NCBI RefSeq assembly: GCF_039555335.1
Contig: NC_092628.1
Span: 33,068,965 to 33,132,964 of the forward strand
Reading direction: 5' to 3'
DNA from: Amphiura filiformis
Taxonomy: Eukaryota; Echinodermata; Ophiuroidea; Amphilepidida; Amphiuridae
DNA: 64,000 bases
The stretch's first letter is position 1. Every line of letters starts with the position of its first letter. The notes under the pieces were generated by a model. The model did no database searches. It worked only from the letters and a program-made list of their open reading frames with translations, and had not been told where the DNA came from. Below, one piece after another: positions 45,701 to 54,144 of this stretch. Both the position numbers and the translations under genes were made by a program.

Positions 45701-46052
45701 AGACAAGGTCTAGGCATCCATCATTTGATTGATTTTGATGGAGTTGCAATGGAATTCAATACCACATTTTATTTGGCTCCTTACTATTCTAATAGTGGTA
45801 TTTTTGAACATTTTTTACAACCAAAGGCAAACTTTGGTCAAATGATCATTATTTTAGGGTGTATTTTTTTCAAACTTTCTATTATTTTTTTTCTTTTCCT
45901 TTTACAACTTGCAGGAAAGAAGCAGTTCATCATCAGAAGCAGACATTGAGAACTTGTCAGCAAAAGAATTGCACCAAAGATTACAGCAAGTACAGCAACT
46001 CAACAAGGATATCTTCACCTATGCTACAAAGCAAATCTTAAACACTAGGTAG
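20733..46052 (+). CDS. WDR18: WDR18, WD repeat-containing protein 18 (ten coding exons)
   Basis: Whole coding span. Exons: 20733-20943, 28124-28234, 30335-30468, 31761-31905, 39303-39446, 40105-40187, 40816-40940, 41969-42186, 43240-43305 and 45915-46052, about 457 codons. The vertebrate protein is slightly shorter. WDR18 (yeast Ipi3) belongs to the nucleolar/nuclear PELP1-TEX10-WDR18 complex that works with LAS1L, NOL9 and SENP3 in ITS2 processing and 60S maturation. Visible support: the MAAPMEV start, WD-type strand ends CIWDV, HVWTT, IYVWQ, VMVWS, CKVWDM and VCIWHI, the [12 protein letters not shown] motif and a helical C-terminus ending in [10 protein letters not shown]. Exon phases agree at every junction except exon 1/2, where one extra A breaks the frame. 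Exon 4 is embedded in a 49-copy array, described separately. Confidence 0.95.
20961..25328. mobile_element. 4.4-kb element in WDR18 intron 1 bounded by inverted repeats
   Basis: The left end ACATATGGTCATTTTCACAG (20961-20980) and the reverse complement of the right end (25285-25328) match over about 48 bp with five or so differences. It begins 17 nt after the intron-1 donor. There is no coding sequence. The interior holds six dispersed copies, in both orientations, of TTTCGGAGGCTTC or close variants (21838, 22027, 23333, 23529, 23695, 24963) and a 300-bp foldback at 23990-24298. No clean target duplication was found, so insertion as one unit is inferred. Confidence 0.6.
23990..24298. repeat. 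Foldback of about 300 bp inside intron 1
   Basis: Left arm about 23990-24120, right arm about 24170-24298, imperfect. Shared text includes CTTGTCGGCTGCTACATGTG and TCTCATTTCACATAATAG, and at the inner end TCACTTCAAATCATC. The loop is about 50 nt. A transcript through this intron would fold into a long hairpin here. Confidence 0.7.
25950..26345 (-). pseudogene. Non-LTR retrotransposon fragment (region after the reverse-transcriptase core)
   Basis: The minus-strand frame reads [58 protein letters not shown] and then [17 protein letters not shown]. This order (KxW, ATVET-x-LxYG-x-E-x-W, CYTRML, RFAGH) is the typical C-terminal part of LINE ORF2 proteins. The catalytic FADD box is absent, so it is a truncated, dead copy. 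The frame continues to 25737 without recognisable content. A second piece lies at 27595-27690. Confidence 0.8.
27071..27508. mobile_element. MITE-like pair in intron 1, GCCAAATATGGAT termini
   Basis: Left TATCAGTCCCAGAACAACGC followed by CAAATATGGATTA (27071-27103) is matched in inverse at about 27474-27508 with a few differences. The enclosed 370 bp is non-coding. Boundaries are approximate. Confidence 0.5.
27595..27690 (-). pseudogene. LINE ORF2 fragment with the FKYLG motif
   Basis: The minus strand reads [20 protein letters not shown] followed by WMVSTE. KLEEV-x-x-FKYLG is a common LINE ORF2 landmark just upstream of the region seen at 25950-26345. The two pieces probably come from the same family, separated by later insertions. 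A frameshift follows within 15 codons. Confidence 0.65.
27729..28092 (+). pseudogene. 3' end of a CR1/L2-type LINE, next to WDR18 exon 2
   Basis: Open frame 27729-27986 reads [42 protein letters not shown], and ends [10 protein letters not shown] plus stop. [19 protein letters not shown] and FKxxLKTHLF are hallmarks of the C-terminus of CR1/L2/RTE-like ORF2. The 3' tail ends in a (TGTA)n microsatellite at 28075-28092, as is usual for such LINEs. The copy is 5'-truncated and begins without a start codon. It ends about 30 nt before the exon-2 acceptor. Confidence 0.75.
28124..28234 (+). CDS. WDR18: WDR18 exon 2
   Basis: Encodes 37 residues, [20 protein letters not shown] to EKIYVWQ, in phase 0 at both ends. 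It completes the second blade. The acceptor is a T-run ending TTCATTACAG; the donor is GTAAAC. Other frames contain a TGA, so phase 0 is required. The LINE tail lies immediately upstream, leaving about 30 bp for the polypyrimidine tract, so the branch point may lie in LINE sequence. Confidence 0.93.
28425..29614. mobile_element. Non-autonomous element in intron 2, AAGTTTGTTCGG termini
   Basis: The left end AAGTTTGTTCGGCTTAT and the right end ATAAACCGAACAAACTT are inverted repeats. A second inverted pair (CATTCTCCGTTAAAGCG against CGCTTTATCGGAGAATG near 29380) supports a composite foldback. Inside, the 17-mer GGTAACGTATCTGTGAA occurs three times (28641, 28806, 28997). A GA-rich simple repeat lies just upstream at 28343-28361. 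No coding capacity. Confidence 0.55.
30335..30468 (+). CDS. WDR18: WDR18 exon 3
   Basis: Encodes [20 protein letters not shown] then [20 protein letters not shown] and WSLA, ending in phase 2. This is the third blade, with the STGNLL-x-x-x-SRHYQ-x-V-x-CL motif well conserved in WDR18. The acceptor is TTTTGAATTAAG; the donor is GTGACT. Confidence 0.95.
30755..31018. mobile_element. hAT-like MITE in intron 3
   Basis: A 264-bp element with ends CAGGTATGGGCAACCT and AGGTTGGCCATCCCTG, inverted repeats with two mismatches. It is flanked by ATTTAAGG (30747-30754) and ATTCAGGG (31019-31026), a decayed 8-bp duplication matching 6 of 8. Ends starting CAGG and an 8-bp target are hAT features. No transposase. 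Confidence 0.75.
31585..31725. repeat. Degenerate TTAGGG-like tract in intron 3
   Basis: Scattered GGGTTAGGGTTAG and variants between a C-run (31559-31573) and the exon-4 polypyrimidine tract. It is interstitial telomere-like sequence, heavily degraded. Confidence 0.6.
31761..31905 (+). CDS. WDR18: WDR18 exon 4 (first copy of the array)
   Basis: Encodes [38 protein letters not shown] and [11 protein letters not shown], phase 2 in and phase 0 out. This is the fourth blade with the diagnostic W-S-x-H-x-LP-x-TDLHC motif. The acceptor TTTTTGTTGCAG occurs only here. The donor GTAAGT at 31906 is the first of 49 identical ones. The last 128 nt of the exon belong to the repeat unit. Translation of a copy joined to exon 5 at 39303 gives HTCK|VWDM, as the family requires. 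Confidence 0.95.
31778..39231 (+). repeat. WDR18: Tandem array of 49 exon-4-plus-donor units (140 bp) in WDR18
   Basis: The unit is the last 128 nt of exon 4 plus 12 nt of intron, starting AAAGCACACAAGGTGTGG and ending GTAAGTCTTTAC. Exon-end positions run 31905, 32045 and so on to 33868 (15 copies), then 34573 to 39191 (34 copies). Lengths are 140 bp except three 139-bp units and one of 144 bp. The copies differ at few sites, so the array is young or homogenised. Every donor I read is intact GTAAGT. Straight read-through adds about 32 residues, then TGA in the next unit. The final partial unit ends near 39231. The short open frames on both strands inside the array are artefacts of the repeat. 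Confidence 0.97.
33894..34453. mobile_element. 560-bp transposon inserted in the exon-4 array
   Basis: The terminal inverted repeats contain a perfect 19-bp match, GGTGCTTAATCTCGCCGAT at 33899-33917 and its inverse at 34430-34448. The insertion is flanked by CTAGG on both sides (33889-33893 and 34454-34458). Neighbouring units show the uninterrupted CACACTAGGTGTGG, which proves a 5-bp (or CTAG) duplication. It is more GC-rich than its surroundings and has no convincing coding sequence. Confidence 0.85.
39303..39446 (+). CDS. WDR18: WDR18 exon 5
   Basis: Encodes 48 residues, [20 protein letters not shown] to [13 protein letters not shown], in phase 0 at both ends. It closes the fourth blade (CK|VWDM) and forms the fifth. 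The acceptor is a strong T-rich tract ending TTTTCTTCAG; the donor is GTAAGT. This is the only downstream acceptor of good quality for all 49 array donors. Confidence 0.95.
39752..39950. repeat. (ATC)n microsatellite with an adjacent retroposon-like tail
   Basis: About eleven ATC triplets at 39752-39784 are followed by AGTCGGCTGCGGAGCAGGCG and about 150 bp of GC-richer sequence. A trinucleotide run at the edge of such a block looks like the 3' end of a LINE or SINE inserted on the minus strand. The family was not identified. Confidence 0.5.
40105..40187 (+). CDS. WDR18: WDR18 exon 6
   Basis: Encodes [20 protein letters not shown] then TAVFAGH, ending in phase 2. It is an acidic, less conserved loop leading to FAGH, which corresponds to the FKGH of the vertebrate protein. 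The acceptor is AATTTTTATAG; the donor is GTAAGA. A 197-codon open frame on the other strand overlaps it and is not considered real. Confidence 0.92.
40816..40940 (+). CDS. WDR18: WDR18 exon 7
   Basis: Encodes [20 protein letters not shown] and [20 protein letters not shown] plus K, phase 2 in and phase 1 out. This is the best conserved blade: V-TCLSVS-DGS-L-SGS-D-TV-W-QSKQC-RT. The acceptor is ATTGTTACAG; the donor is GTAAGG. Confidence 0.96.
41969..42186 (+). CDS. WDR18: WDR18 exon 8
   Basis: Encodes [15 protein letters not shown], then [14 protein letters not shown] and a Ser/Thr/Lys-rich stretch ending KGTKSEATK, phase 1 in and phase 0 out. VTNA and LP-x-x-x-FKRHL align with the VTNAAI and LP-x-x-x-FNKHL parts of the vertebrate protein. 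It lies after the propeller. The acceptor is TGTCTTATAG; the donor is GTGAGT. Confidence 0.93.
42470..42640 (-). pseudogene. Possible LINE ORF2 remnant ([10 protein letters not shown]) in intron 8
   Basis: A minus-strand frame reads [20 protein letters not shown] then stop. R-x-x-x-LGH-x-L-R-x-P is a motif near the C-terminus of several LINE ORF2 proteins. The remainder is too decayed to assign. Without a search this stays tentative. Confidence 0.4.
43240..43305 (+). CDS. WDR18: WDR18 exon 9
   Basis: A 22-codon exon, [20 protein letters not shown] plus NQ, in phase 0 at both ends. The acceptor is TTTTGTACTTGAAG; the donor is GTACAT. It is supported by phase, by strong splice sites and by its place between two safe exons. 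The sequence itself is poorly conserved in the family. Confidence 0.8.
43400..43537. mobile_element. Foldback MITE in intron 9, GGGATTCAAT termini
   Basis: The left GGGATTCAATCATGTTTCAC and following CGTTGTTCATCACTGATTAA are repeated in inverse at 43491-43536 with three or so mismatches. A third copy of the inner part (TTCATCACCGATTAACAACG) lies at 43812-43831, suggesting nested or longer elements up to that point. Confidence 0.7.
44312..45031. mobile_element. MITE family TACCGTATT, copy B, with nested insertion, intron 9
   Basis: Its ends match copy A at 5291-5539: TACGGTATTTATTCCAATAA at the left, and TTAATGGAACAAATATGGTA at the right. The internal CATTTTGGGTGGGCACTCAT is also shared. It is longer than copy A because a second element (44401-44663) and further sequence lie inside. 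Confidence 0.6.
44401..44663. mobile_element. MITE with ATAGTRGGAATTCCAATTG termini
   Basis: A 263-bp element with 37-bp terminal inverted repeats that differ at two positions (left 44401-44437, right 44627-44663). The ends begin ATAGTAGGAATTCCAATTGA. The GC-rich interior has several CGCAC/GCGTAC motifs. It sits inside copy B of the TACCGTATT family and is therefore younger. Confidence 0.8.
45297..45477. repeat. TTAGGG-like tract bracketed by 14-bp inverted repeats
   Basis: About 130 bp of TTAGGG and variants (45322-45452) lie between TCCTTCATGTAATT (45297-45310) and its exact inverse at 45464-45477. The word ACACGAAAT also flanks the tract on both sides in direct orientation. It lies in WDR18 intron 9. 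Confidence 0.8.
45915..46052 (+). CDS. WDR18: WDR18 exon 10 (last coding exon)
   Basis: Encodes 45 residues and the TAG stop: [45 protein letters not shown]. The segment from AKEL to FTYATK is amphipathic and probably a short coiled coil. It corresponds to the L-KINRDLFDFSTRF end of the vertebrate protein. The acceptor is TTTTACAACTTGCAG. The nearest clear AATAAA downstream is at 46730-46735, a possible but unproven polyadenylation signal. Confidence 0.95.
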   Translation, partial: ERSSSSSEADIENLSAKELHQRLQQVQQLNKDIFTYATKQILNTR

Positions 46053-47820
46053 TACTTGTATAATGACTGCCAAATATCAAAAGTTTTGTGGTTTTCACAT
46101 TATTTTCGAACCCCAACTAACTACAAACCATAGAGGGCGACATTATCAAAGTTTTCAGTGCCAGGCGGCATAGGACACGCGACATGTGACGTTCGAGGCT
46201 GGCGAAAATACAAGGCTGACAGCCCCATTCAAAATACACGGTTAGCAGTTATAAATTGAAAAACAACATACTTACAGTGTGGTACATTGTCGTACCCCAA
46301 CGGTTTTAGAGTAAGATAATTTTGCTTTGACACCACGTAACAAATTTAGAATTGTTTGTGAAGATTTCATGATTATGTGTTAATCCAGTGGCGACGTAAA
46401 AAATGACGATATCGCTTCCACCACCGCCTGTCAGTGCAAAGTCACTTTTGCCTATAGTCGCCAAACCATTTTTCACCCTGATGTGGCAGTGAGGTCATTA
46501 TGCATTTCATTGGGCGAAGTTTCAAATCGCTAACATTTGATCAAAGTGCTGGCATACACACGCACATGCTCAAAGATGCCACAATTAAGGTTAACTACTT
46601 CACAGGTTGTAATACCTTTGGGTAGGGACGACTTACAGTCACATGGTATTTATAAGTATGTGGAAATAATGAGGACATCAACAATTCTATTTGAAGTTCA
46701 ACAGCCTCATTTGGGCAAGAATAAAATTACATACCTTTATCCTACCTTTGTGTTAATTGTCTGTTGTTTTTATTGCATTGTTCTCACCTTAGTCATTCCC
46801 ATGTTTGTTTATTCATGCTTGTTCCACAAATATCAAATTCTTAATTTTCATGGATTTTTGGAGGCTTGTCCCTTTAGGGGCTATGCAATAATTATTATCC
46901 CTGGGGGAGGGCTAAATTGGGGCGTATAGACCACTTGGCATGTCATGTCATTGCCCGGCAGTATGTGCGCGCAATTATCAAACAATAATCAAAGTTAATT
47001 TTGGTCTGAATAAGCCGAAAATCAGATGCACTTTGCAATTTTTGGGTGACTGTTCCATTATTTTGAGGGGGGAAGGTGTTAAACAAATAAAATTACAACA
47101 GGACAAAAGTAACAACTAAACTGTACACTCATGTTTCCTTCTGTATGGTTTAATTGCAAACAAAATAAACTTACAAATAAATAATCAAGATAATAATTAA
47201 AAACAAAAAAACATACATAATAATATAGTAACTGAGTTGCTGACTTGATAGATTTTTCCAGCTAGTGAATGTGAACACCACATAGGACTAGGGGTACAAT
47301 ACATGTACACTGTCAACACAAATCTTTCCATTTTCAAACACTTGTTAGTGGATCAAAGAATACAATAGTTTCTGATGATAACTTGGTTGTTTCATAATAA
47401 TGTGTCATGTGATCTGCTTTGATCTTGACCCCATTTCACACAAAAAGCCGTAAGATTAATCTTACGAAGGATTTACCACACATAATCCTCTATTTAAGCG
47501 TAAGTCTTTGTGAAATGGGCCCATGATCCGCTCTAGTCCAGAAAGATAATGACCACAGTGACAGATCATTTGTTTCATAATAGTGGAGAAATTAAGTATA
47601 CTAGGAATATAATTCTCTCTTTTTAAGTAATCTTCACATATAAAATTGGAAGTTATGATTATCTATGGGAATAATAAAATATTTTATTTACAAAGGGCAT
47701 TTGGAATACAAATCTTTAAGAACTTGAGCAATTCTAGATCAAATCAGACCACTTGAATAATTTACATAACCACATCAATTAGACATTTTTTTCTTGTTAA
47801 ACCATGCACCACATCTTCAC
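46053..47820. other. WDR18 3' UTR and intergenic, no further gene seen
   Basis: It contains a 130-codon plus-strand frame (46537-46929) without recognisable domains, and repeat-like phrases such as GGGGCTATGCAATAATTATT near 46876. A small palindromic element at 47430-47521 has ends CCCATTTCACA and TGTGAAATGGG and an inner GTAAGATTAATCTTAC hairpin. Confidence 0.5.
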
Positions 47821-47821
47821 T

Positions 47822-48013
47822 GGGCAATTCTACATGTAGTTGAAATTCATACACCCCCTATATGGAAGACATGACCTTAATCTCCCACACAGGGGGTGCA
47901 AATTTCAAATGGAATCACCCATTCAGGTAATTACCCGATTTGAAATTCACACTCCCTGTATGGAAGATGAAGGTCATTCCACAGTGGGTGTATGAGTTTC
48001 AACTGGAACCACC
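47822..48013. mobile_element. GGGCTATTCC-family MITE, copy 1
   Basis: A near-palindromic element of about 190 bp. The left half carries GTTGAAATTCATACACCCCC and ATGGAAGACATGACCTTAAT; the right half carries the inverse forms and ends TTTCAACTGGAACCACCC. Related copies lie at 51154, 52540, 53812 and 55677. Confidence 0.75.
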
Positions 48014-48429
48014 CATTCACTAGCTGGACATATACTACAGTAATTGTAATTTATTGTATACTACATGTATGACTTATATGGGCAATTACAGAAATACCTA
48101 AGACAACAAAATTGTGCACACACACATCGCATGACTGTAAAGAAGTCATTACTGAATCATTTTTATATCCATTTGGTATCTGAAACAAACAATTATTGTA
48201 GGGAATTTAACAAATTCAATGTTAAAAGTCAAGTTGAGTTCCATGTGTAACACATACCATTACATAATAGAGTTAGGGTTGTGTGCTAAGTCCAAAGATA
48301 ACAGTTTGTGATGTCTCAAGTTACTATAGTCCTTAATCAGCAACGCCCAATGTGAGGCATGCCACCTGTGACACCTGTTGGCCTTAGCTCTCCCAACAGC
48401 TCACCTTGGGAGCAGTACTTAAGTCTTTA

Positions 48430-48633
48430 ACCCTATGAGAACTACCTGCCTATTGGTCAAAAAGAAGTTTTCATTATCAATTAGACCAATCAGCAACATT
48501 GTTAGAATAATTTCACCACACAAAAAAATTGGTGTGAATTATTTGCAAAGCTCTTTCTGATTGGTGATTAAAGTGAAGATATCACGAAATTGACTAATAA
48601 TAATGATAGATCGGCAGGTAGTGCTCAGGGGGT
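48430..48633. mobile_element. MITE with ACTACCTGCC termini
   Basis: The left CCCTATGAGAACTACCTGCC is matched in inverse by GGCAGGTAGTGCTCAGGGGG (48613-48632) with four mismatches. The halves also share inverted TTGGTC/GACCAA and CAATCAG motifs. About 200 bp, non-coding. Confidence 0.65.
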
Positions 48634-48639
48634 TTTAAA

Positions 48640-51150
48640 CAACATTATTATATAGAAAGACTTATTACCAAGTCCCAGATTTGTCATTTTATTTGATTGG
48701 CTGTGCACACGATTCTAGCGTGAGTGTTCAGAATTTTTTTGATATAAACCAAGAACTGCAATGTCAATTTGCAGCTTATTTAAATCATACCAACTGTTAT
48801 TCTATGAATAACTGACCACTCAAACCAATTGATTTTTTGTGAGCGTCTTTTTCCTTCAGTTATACAGCTGAGTATATATATAGTCCACAACTTGACAAAT
48901 ACATTTCACACAATTTTTAAACTGATTGAAAGACTTCAATGATACCTCTACAGTTAAAACAGAAAAAAAAACTGAATAAGATGCCTTAAAAGTAAATCAC
49001 ACGATAATAAACCTTAAACTAACAAAACTACACAGCACATTTTGTATTACTTGAGCTCCCCATGGCAACCTCGTCAGTGATTGTTTTAATCAAAGCAGTT
49101 ACATCAGAGTCCAGACTCCAAATAACAGTCTGCCATTACTGGATTGTCATTCATGGGGACAAAAATAGCATACCTCCTGCATAGTGAATTATTTGCCAAA
49201 GTGTTGCAAAGGTATGTTGCCCATGTATCGCTTAACATGCGCAATCACCACAAGCAAGCAAGCACATGCCTTTAAATCAAAGTTTGTTGCACATGTGGTG
49301 AAATAATCCTGATGTTCACTATTTTGTCCACTGTAAGCGACACATAAAAATTGTGTAGTCTGGCATAAATAAAGACCATTCACCAACAAGTCCAATCATC
49401 ACCTGTTAATGAGGGCCATTGTTCCATGAAGTGTGACATACAAAACTGCCACCCACATACCACATATTTTATGGTATTTCGCATAAACGTGGAGACATGC
49501 AACAATGCTGGCATGATTTGTTAGACACCCACAATCAAATAATCAGCCCTCATGAATATGCGAGAATTCACAGCAACAGCATACAAAGCACAAGGACTTT
49601 GGCTTTTAGTGAATAATCTGTGCAGTCTGGACTAAAAATTTGAATATCACATAGCTGACATTCCCCACAACCTGTTATATCCAGCATGAGGAATGACGGT
49701 TGCCTGTATTACTACATGTATACTACATATTACATTGAGATGATCTCGTGCAATTTTTTTGGCCATTGTTCACACAAATTTTACACAAGCAGAGTCAACA
49801 ACATATTTGAATAGAATATCAGTTTGGCATGTTGTTATAAATAATGATGTACAATAGATTTCAAAAACCTGTTTATTGCTGTTAAAAACAAATATTGTCC
49901 TTTGTTCCAATATTATGAATGTTTTCCATGCCACTGATAACTAAACTTGTTGCTACAACATATTATCAAGAAACACATTATAGGCTTTTTTCATTATGTG
50001 AACTGGCCTGGTTTTGGGAGCTTTCATTGTAATACTAATAGAGGCCGTCAGCCTTTCTCCATCTTGTGGGTAAAAGCTGGTCTACAGGTCAATACAGTTG
50101 CATTTCCCTTTATTAATATTATCACGGTGCAAATCTGTGTACTCGTCTTTACAACTGTAGGTGATCACATGATTTCTTTTATACTTATAGCTAATTATAT
50201 TGACTTATCCACAAGATGGCTGAAAATGAAGTCACGCTGACGACCAGAATACATTTGCCATATACATGTATGTTACGATTTGTGGTTTGATTTTGATTTG
50301 AGAAGCAAAAAATAAGAATACAAAGAAATTTACTTTTTTTTTACATCATGCAATGTGTTCATAAATTCATAAATTAGATTTGTATGTTGAAAATGACAAA
50401 ACAAAACTAAACCTCACACTTAGTGAAAGTAGTATCTATTGAAGTAGTGACGTAAAAACTTGGACCTTGAGCTTTTATGAACTTCAATATGTTGCTTGCA
50501 ACAGAAACATATACAATGTATACCTTGGTATCTCAACATACTATATTTCTTTCTTGCTGAAACTAACAAATAATTTATTTTTTCTTTCACACCAAAAATG
50601 TAACTTTCTCCATTCTTTTGGTATGCAAGTAGTTTCACTTTTGTAATGTTGTTAGATCCATGCCCTATTCTATGCCATAACATTGTACTTACAACATATG
50701 TGACTGAGGCAACAACTTGCTCATTTCATTATGGGACACACTACGAGTCAATTCCAAAACCTACAAGTCCATTCCAAAATTTCTGATATTCAACATTCAT
50801 GTTGGCTCACATGTTTAAAAATTCCAGAATCTTTCATTATCCCATAATGACCCAAAGTCTCAAAGATTACATGTTGTATCTGGTTGCATGAAAGTCTCAC
50901 TAGGATCCACAACATGCTCATCTATCAGGGCACATTCTTAAACCCCAATACAGTTGCACATTCATTGAATGACCTTTGGAAATTTGGGTACACCAACTCA
51001 TACTCTGCAAATTTTGCTCTATGATTGTTTAATTGAGGTTATCGAACTATGGCATTGGGATGAGGCCATTGTGATCCATAGTGTCTACATGTAATGATTA
51101 AAAAACTGCACAAAACAAAATGTGCTACAGATACTTGTACACATGTACTA
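48640..51150. other. Non-coding, no gene seen
   Basis: AT-rich with many stop codons on both strands. It may in part be the RNF11 3' UTR. A diverged copy of the repeat at 2827-2975 lies at 50910-51047. No exon-like or RNA-gene pattern was recognised. Confidence 0.4.
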
Positions 51151-51153
51151 TCA

Positions 51154-51341
51154 TGGGCTATCCCAGTTAAAATCCATACACTCCTATGGAAACATGACCT
51201 TTAATTTCACACACAGGGGGTGTAGATTTCAAATGGAGTCACCCATTCAGGTAACTCCATTTAAAATTCACACTCCGTATGTGAAAGATTAAGGTCATGT
51301 CTTCCATAGGAGGTGTATGGATTTTTTACTCGAATAACCCA
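51154..51341. mobile_element. GGGCTATTCC-family MITE, copy 2
   Basis: Starts GGGCTATCCCAGTTAAAATC and ends as the inverse (CGAATAACCC). The central part TTTCAAATGGAGTCACCCAT and its inverse are shared with copies 3 and 5. Confidence 0.75.
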
Positions 51342-52539
51342 TATTGCAGGACAACTTCTTTGTTGCAATGGACAATGTTTGATTTATTTATGAACCTGTC
51401 TCAACAACAGCTGAAGTCATTGCTTGCAAAATTGTTTTGTACAGTTTAGAAACTGAACTGAAACATATCATTAAATGTTAATTTTCACATTAAAAACTGA
51501 AACCCATGATACCACAAGTCTAGTGTAGATTCTACATGAGATTAATAATTTCCAAGAATATAGATGATACAGATAAAGCAAAAAAACACCCACTTCTTAC
51601 AAGAATCTTCAACAAAACAAAGGGGGGAAAATGAACATGCACGCAATGGTCATGTCACATTTTAACAATAATATTTAAATATACTTTTTTTTTTACTTTT
51701 TTTTTTTTAATTTAAATAGTTAACCTTTTTTAAGTTAATATGAATTTATAGTTTTAAACTTTTTTCTCTTAAATATGTTGATAAGTTGAATCCAATTCAA
51801 CTGTTTAAAAAGCACACACTACACAATACACTATATCAGCGATTTAAAAAAATCACAATCATAAAATCACACCAGTACTAATACATGTAGCAATAAATCA
51901 CCTTTTGTAAAAAAAATACCACTGTTGAAACTGGTATTGCCTTCCTATTCATCTGTGAAAGAACATATAAAATATAAAAGGTACCAACAACAATGTGTGA
52001 TTGTGAGTGACTTTTTCCATTCCCGTTACAAATTTTACTCTTGTTCCCTCAACTTTCACAGGTCTCCAAGGTATCTTTACCCCTTGCAATATCTACCCAC
52101 AGGTACATTAGCCTTTTATCTTCCAATCAACATCATTTTGATCACCATAATATACCCCATCTACTTCCTTTCTTAAAGTCTACTTGGCAATATCCTGAAT
52201 GCTGATCAGTCCCAACAATTCTAAGTACAGATACATGTCAGTCAAAATCCTGACATACATCATCAAAACCAACATAAGATATTACCATCTACATTTTGTT
52301 GCCGGAAGTCAGTTTCACATTGCTTATCATTAGATAACACGGTTATGGTCAGGCCAATCTCATCGATATCAAAATTTGACAAGAATGATAGCGATTACTC
52401 AACATCCTTTTCTTATCACATGTCATTCATTAATATCAAAAAAATTTACAGAATCCACCATCTTTGTGACAGCATGTGACATAACATCAAATTTTAGGTA
52501 AAAAAGGGAAATACCCAAAAGTTTCAATCAGATCTACAT

Positions 52540-52721
52540 GCTATTCTAGCTGAAATCCATACACCCCTAAGGAATACATGACCTCAATCTTCCACACTGG
52601 GGTGCAGATTTCAAATGGAGTCACCCGTTTAGGTTACCCCATTTGAAATTCACACTCCCTGTGTATGAGATTAAGGTCATGTCTTCCCTAAGGCGATATC
52701 TGGATTTCAACTGGAATAGCC
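52540..52721. mobile_element. GGGCTATTCC-family MITE, copy 3
   Basis: Starts GCTATTCTAGCTGAAATCCA and ends GATTTCAACTGGAATAGCC. Both halves are inverted copies of each other around a central AGGTTACCCC. Confidence 0.75.
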
Positions 52722-52983
52722 TAATATGCCTAGTCTTGATTCTGGGTTCTTCCAAACTTAAAACTTTGCAGTTGAGAAAGTGTTCAGCAAGTGAAAAAAT
52801 CAATCTACTGGGCTAGCAACTTACATTTTCAGCTACATGTACCTCCTTTGTGCCCAAACAGTAAGCTTTGACCACCAGCCATACCACTGATGATGTACAA
52901 TGCAATTCAATACACTTTACTTAACAACATTAAAATCTGAATTACACTGTAAAATGTATTCTGACTTCCGCAACAAACAATAC

Positions 52984-53519
52984 TAAACTGAGCTCAAAAA
53001 GAAACTTATAATTTTTTACAACTTGTGAATCACAAGGTCATATCTTAAAATAGTGTCAATCAAAATAAACCAAAATTACACACAGGATTACTTTAATACT
53101 CTACTCAAAACACATGTCAGTAACCAAGCAGTTGTCCAACTGACACAACAGCAAAATGCACTGTCATGGGACAACTTCCTGGACTTCCTCCACTTTCACA
53201 GCCCAATATTTGGCACCCAGCACAAAAAATCTGTGAGAATGCACACAAGATCCTTGAACAGATGATAAAATGGTGCTGCTTTCTGCTTTTCATACACTTT
53301 TTTCATGAAACAGGGCTGGGCTGTGAATGTGGTCCACGGCTGTTCCATGTCAGTGCATTTTGCTGTTGTGTCAGTTGGATAACTGCTTGGTTACTGACAT
53401 GTGTTAAGAGTAGAGTATTGAAGTAAACCTGTGTGTAATTTTGGTTCAATTTGATGGACAGGATTTCAAGATATGACCTTGTGAAAAATTATAAGTTTCT
53501 TTTTGAGCTCAGTTTATTA
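52984..53519. mobile_element. Foldback element with arms of about 185 bp
   Basis: Left arm 52984-53170 and right arm 53335-53519 are inverted copies with small differences. Outer ends are ACTGAGCTCAAAAAGAAACT and its inverse; inner ends are CACAACAGCAAAATGCACTG and its inverse. The spacer is about 165 bp. Open frames at 53053 and 53166 are part of the arms and show no known protein. Confidence 0.75.
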
Positions 53520-53811
53520 GCACCACAATGAGTTCCTCTCCTCACAATAAGAAAATAACTTGCCACAGTATGCTGCATGTGCTACCAAATTCAAGCAAAT
53601 CGATAATATTAATAAAGTACATGTATGTAAAAAATAAAGGGAATGGTCGTGAGGATTACAGTGTTTAAGTACCATCTCTTGATTAAAGAAAGACCTTAAT
53701 ATATCAGTGCCTACATGTGTTACATCAAAGGGACAAAATAGTTTTAAACATACGCAAGTGCAAAGTTGTAGGATGAGTCAAAGTTATAAATGAAGACAAG
53801 CAAGACAATTG

Positions 53812-54144
53812 TGCTATTCCAGACAAAATCCATATCGAGTCATCGGCACTAGCTTTGAAGTTAAGTGTGAGCTGTGTTGGCTTAGCATAGTTTCTTGCGT
53901 GTACATATGCGGCAGGTTGATCGCGCTCGTAAAAGTATGTACATGCACCAAGTAACGCAAAGCTAACGCAGAACACGCTGCACTAGTGCCGGTGACTCAA
54001 GGTAGTTATACAGACTATACATGGAAGACATTACCTTAATCTCCCACATAGGGGTGTATATTTTACATGAAGTCACCCATTCTGGTAACCATTCACACTC
54101 CCTATGTGGGAGATTATGGGTAGTCTTTCAATTAGAATAACCCA
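53812..54144. mobile_element. GGGCTATTCC-family MITE, copy 4, split by a second MITE
   Basis: The left end (TGCTATTCCAGACAAAATCC) and the remainder from about 54007 (ACTATACATGGAAGACATTA onward, ending AGAATAACCC) form one family member. Between them, 53836-54001 is another element with ends GAGTCATCGGCACTAG and CTAGTGCCGGTGACTC. Confidence 0.7.

Noticed and set aside
46537..46929. 130-codon plus-strand frame downstream of WDR18
   Set aside because: The predicted protein has one hydrophobic stretch but no known motif. The end (PFRGYAIIIIPGGG) comes from a repeat-like GGGGCTATGCAATAATTATT phrase.
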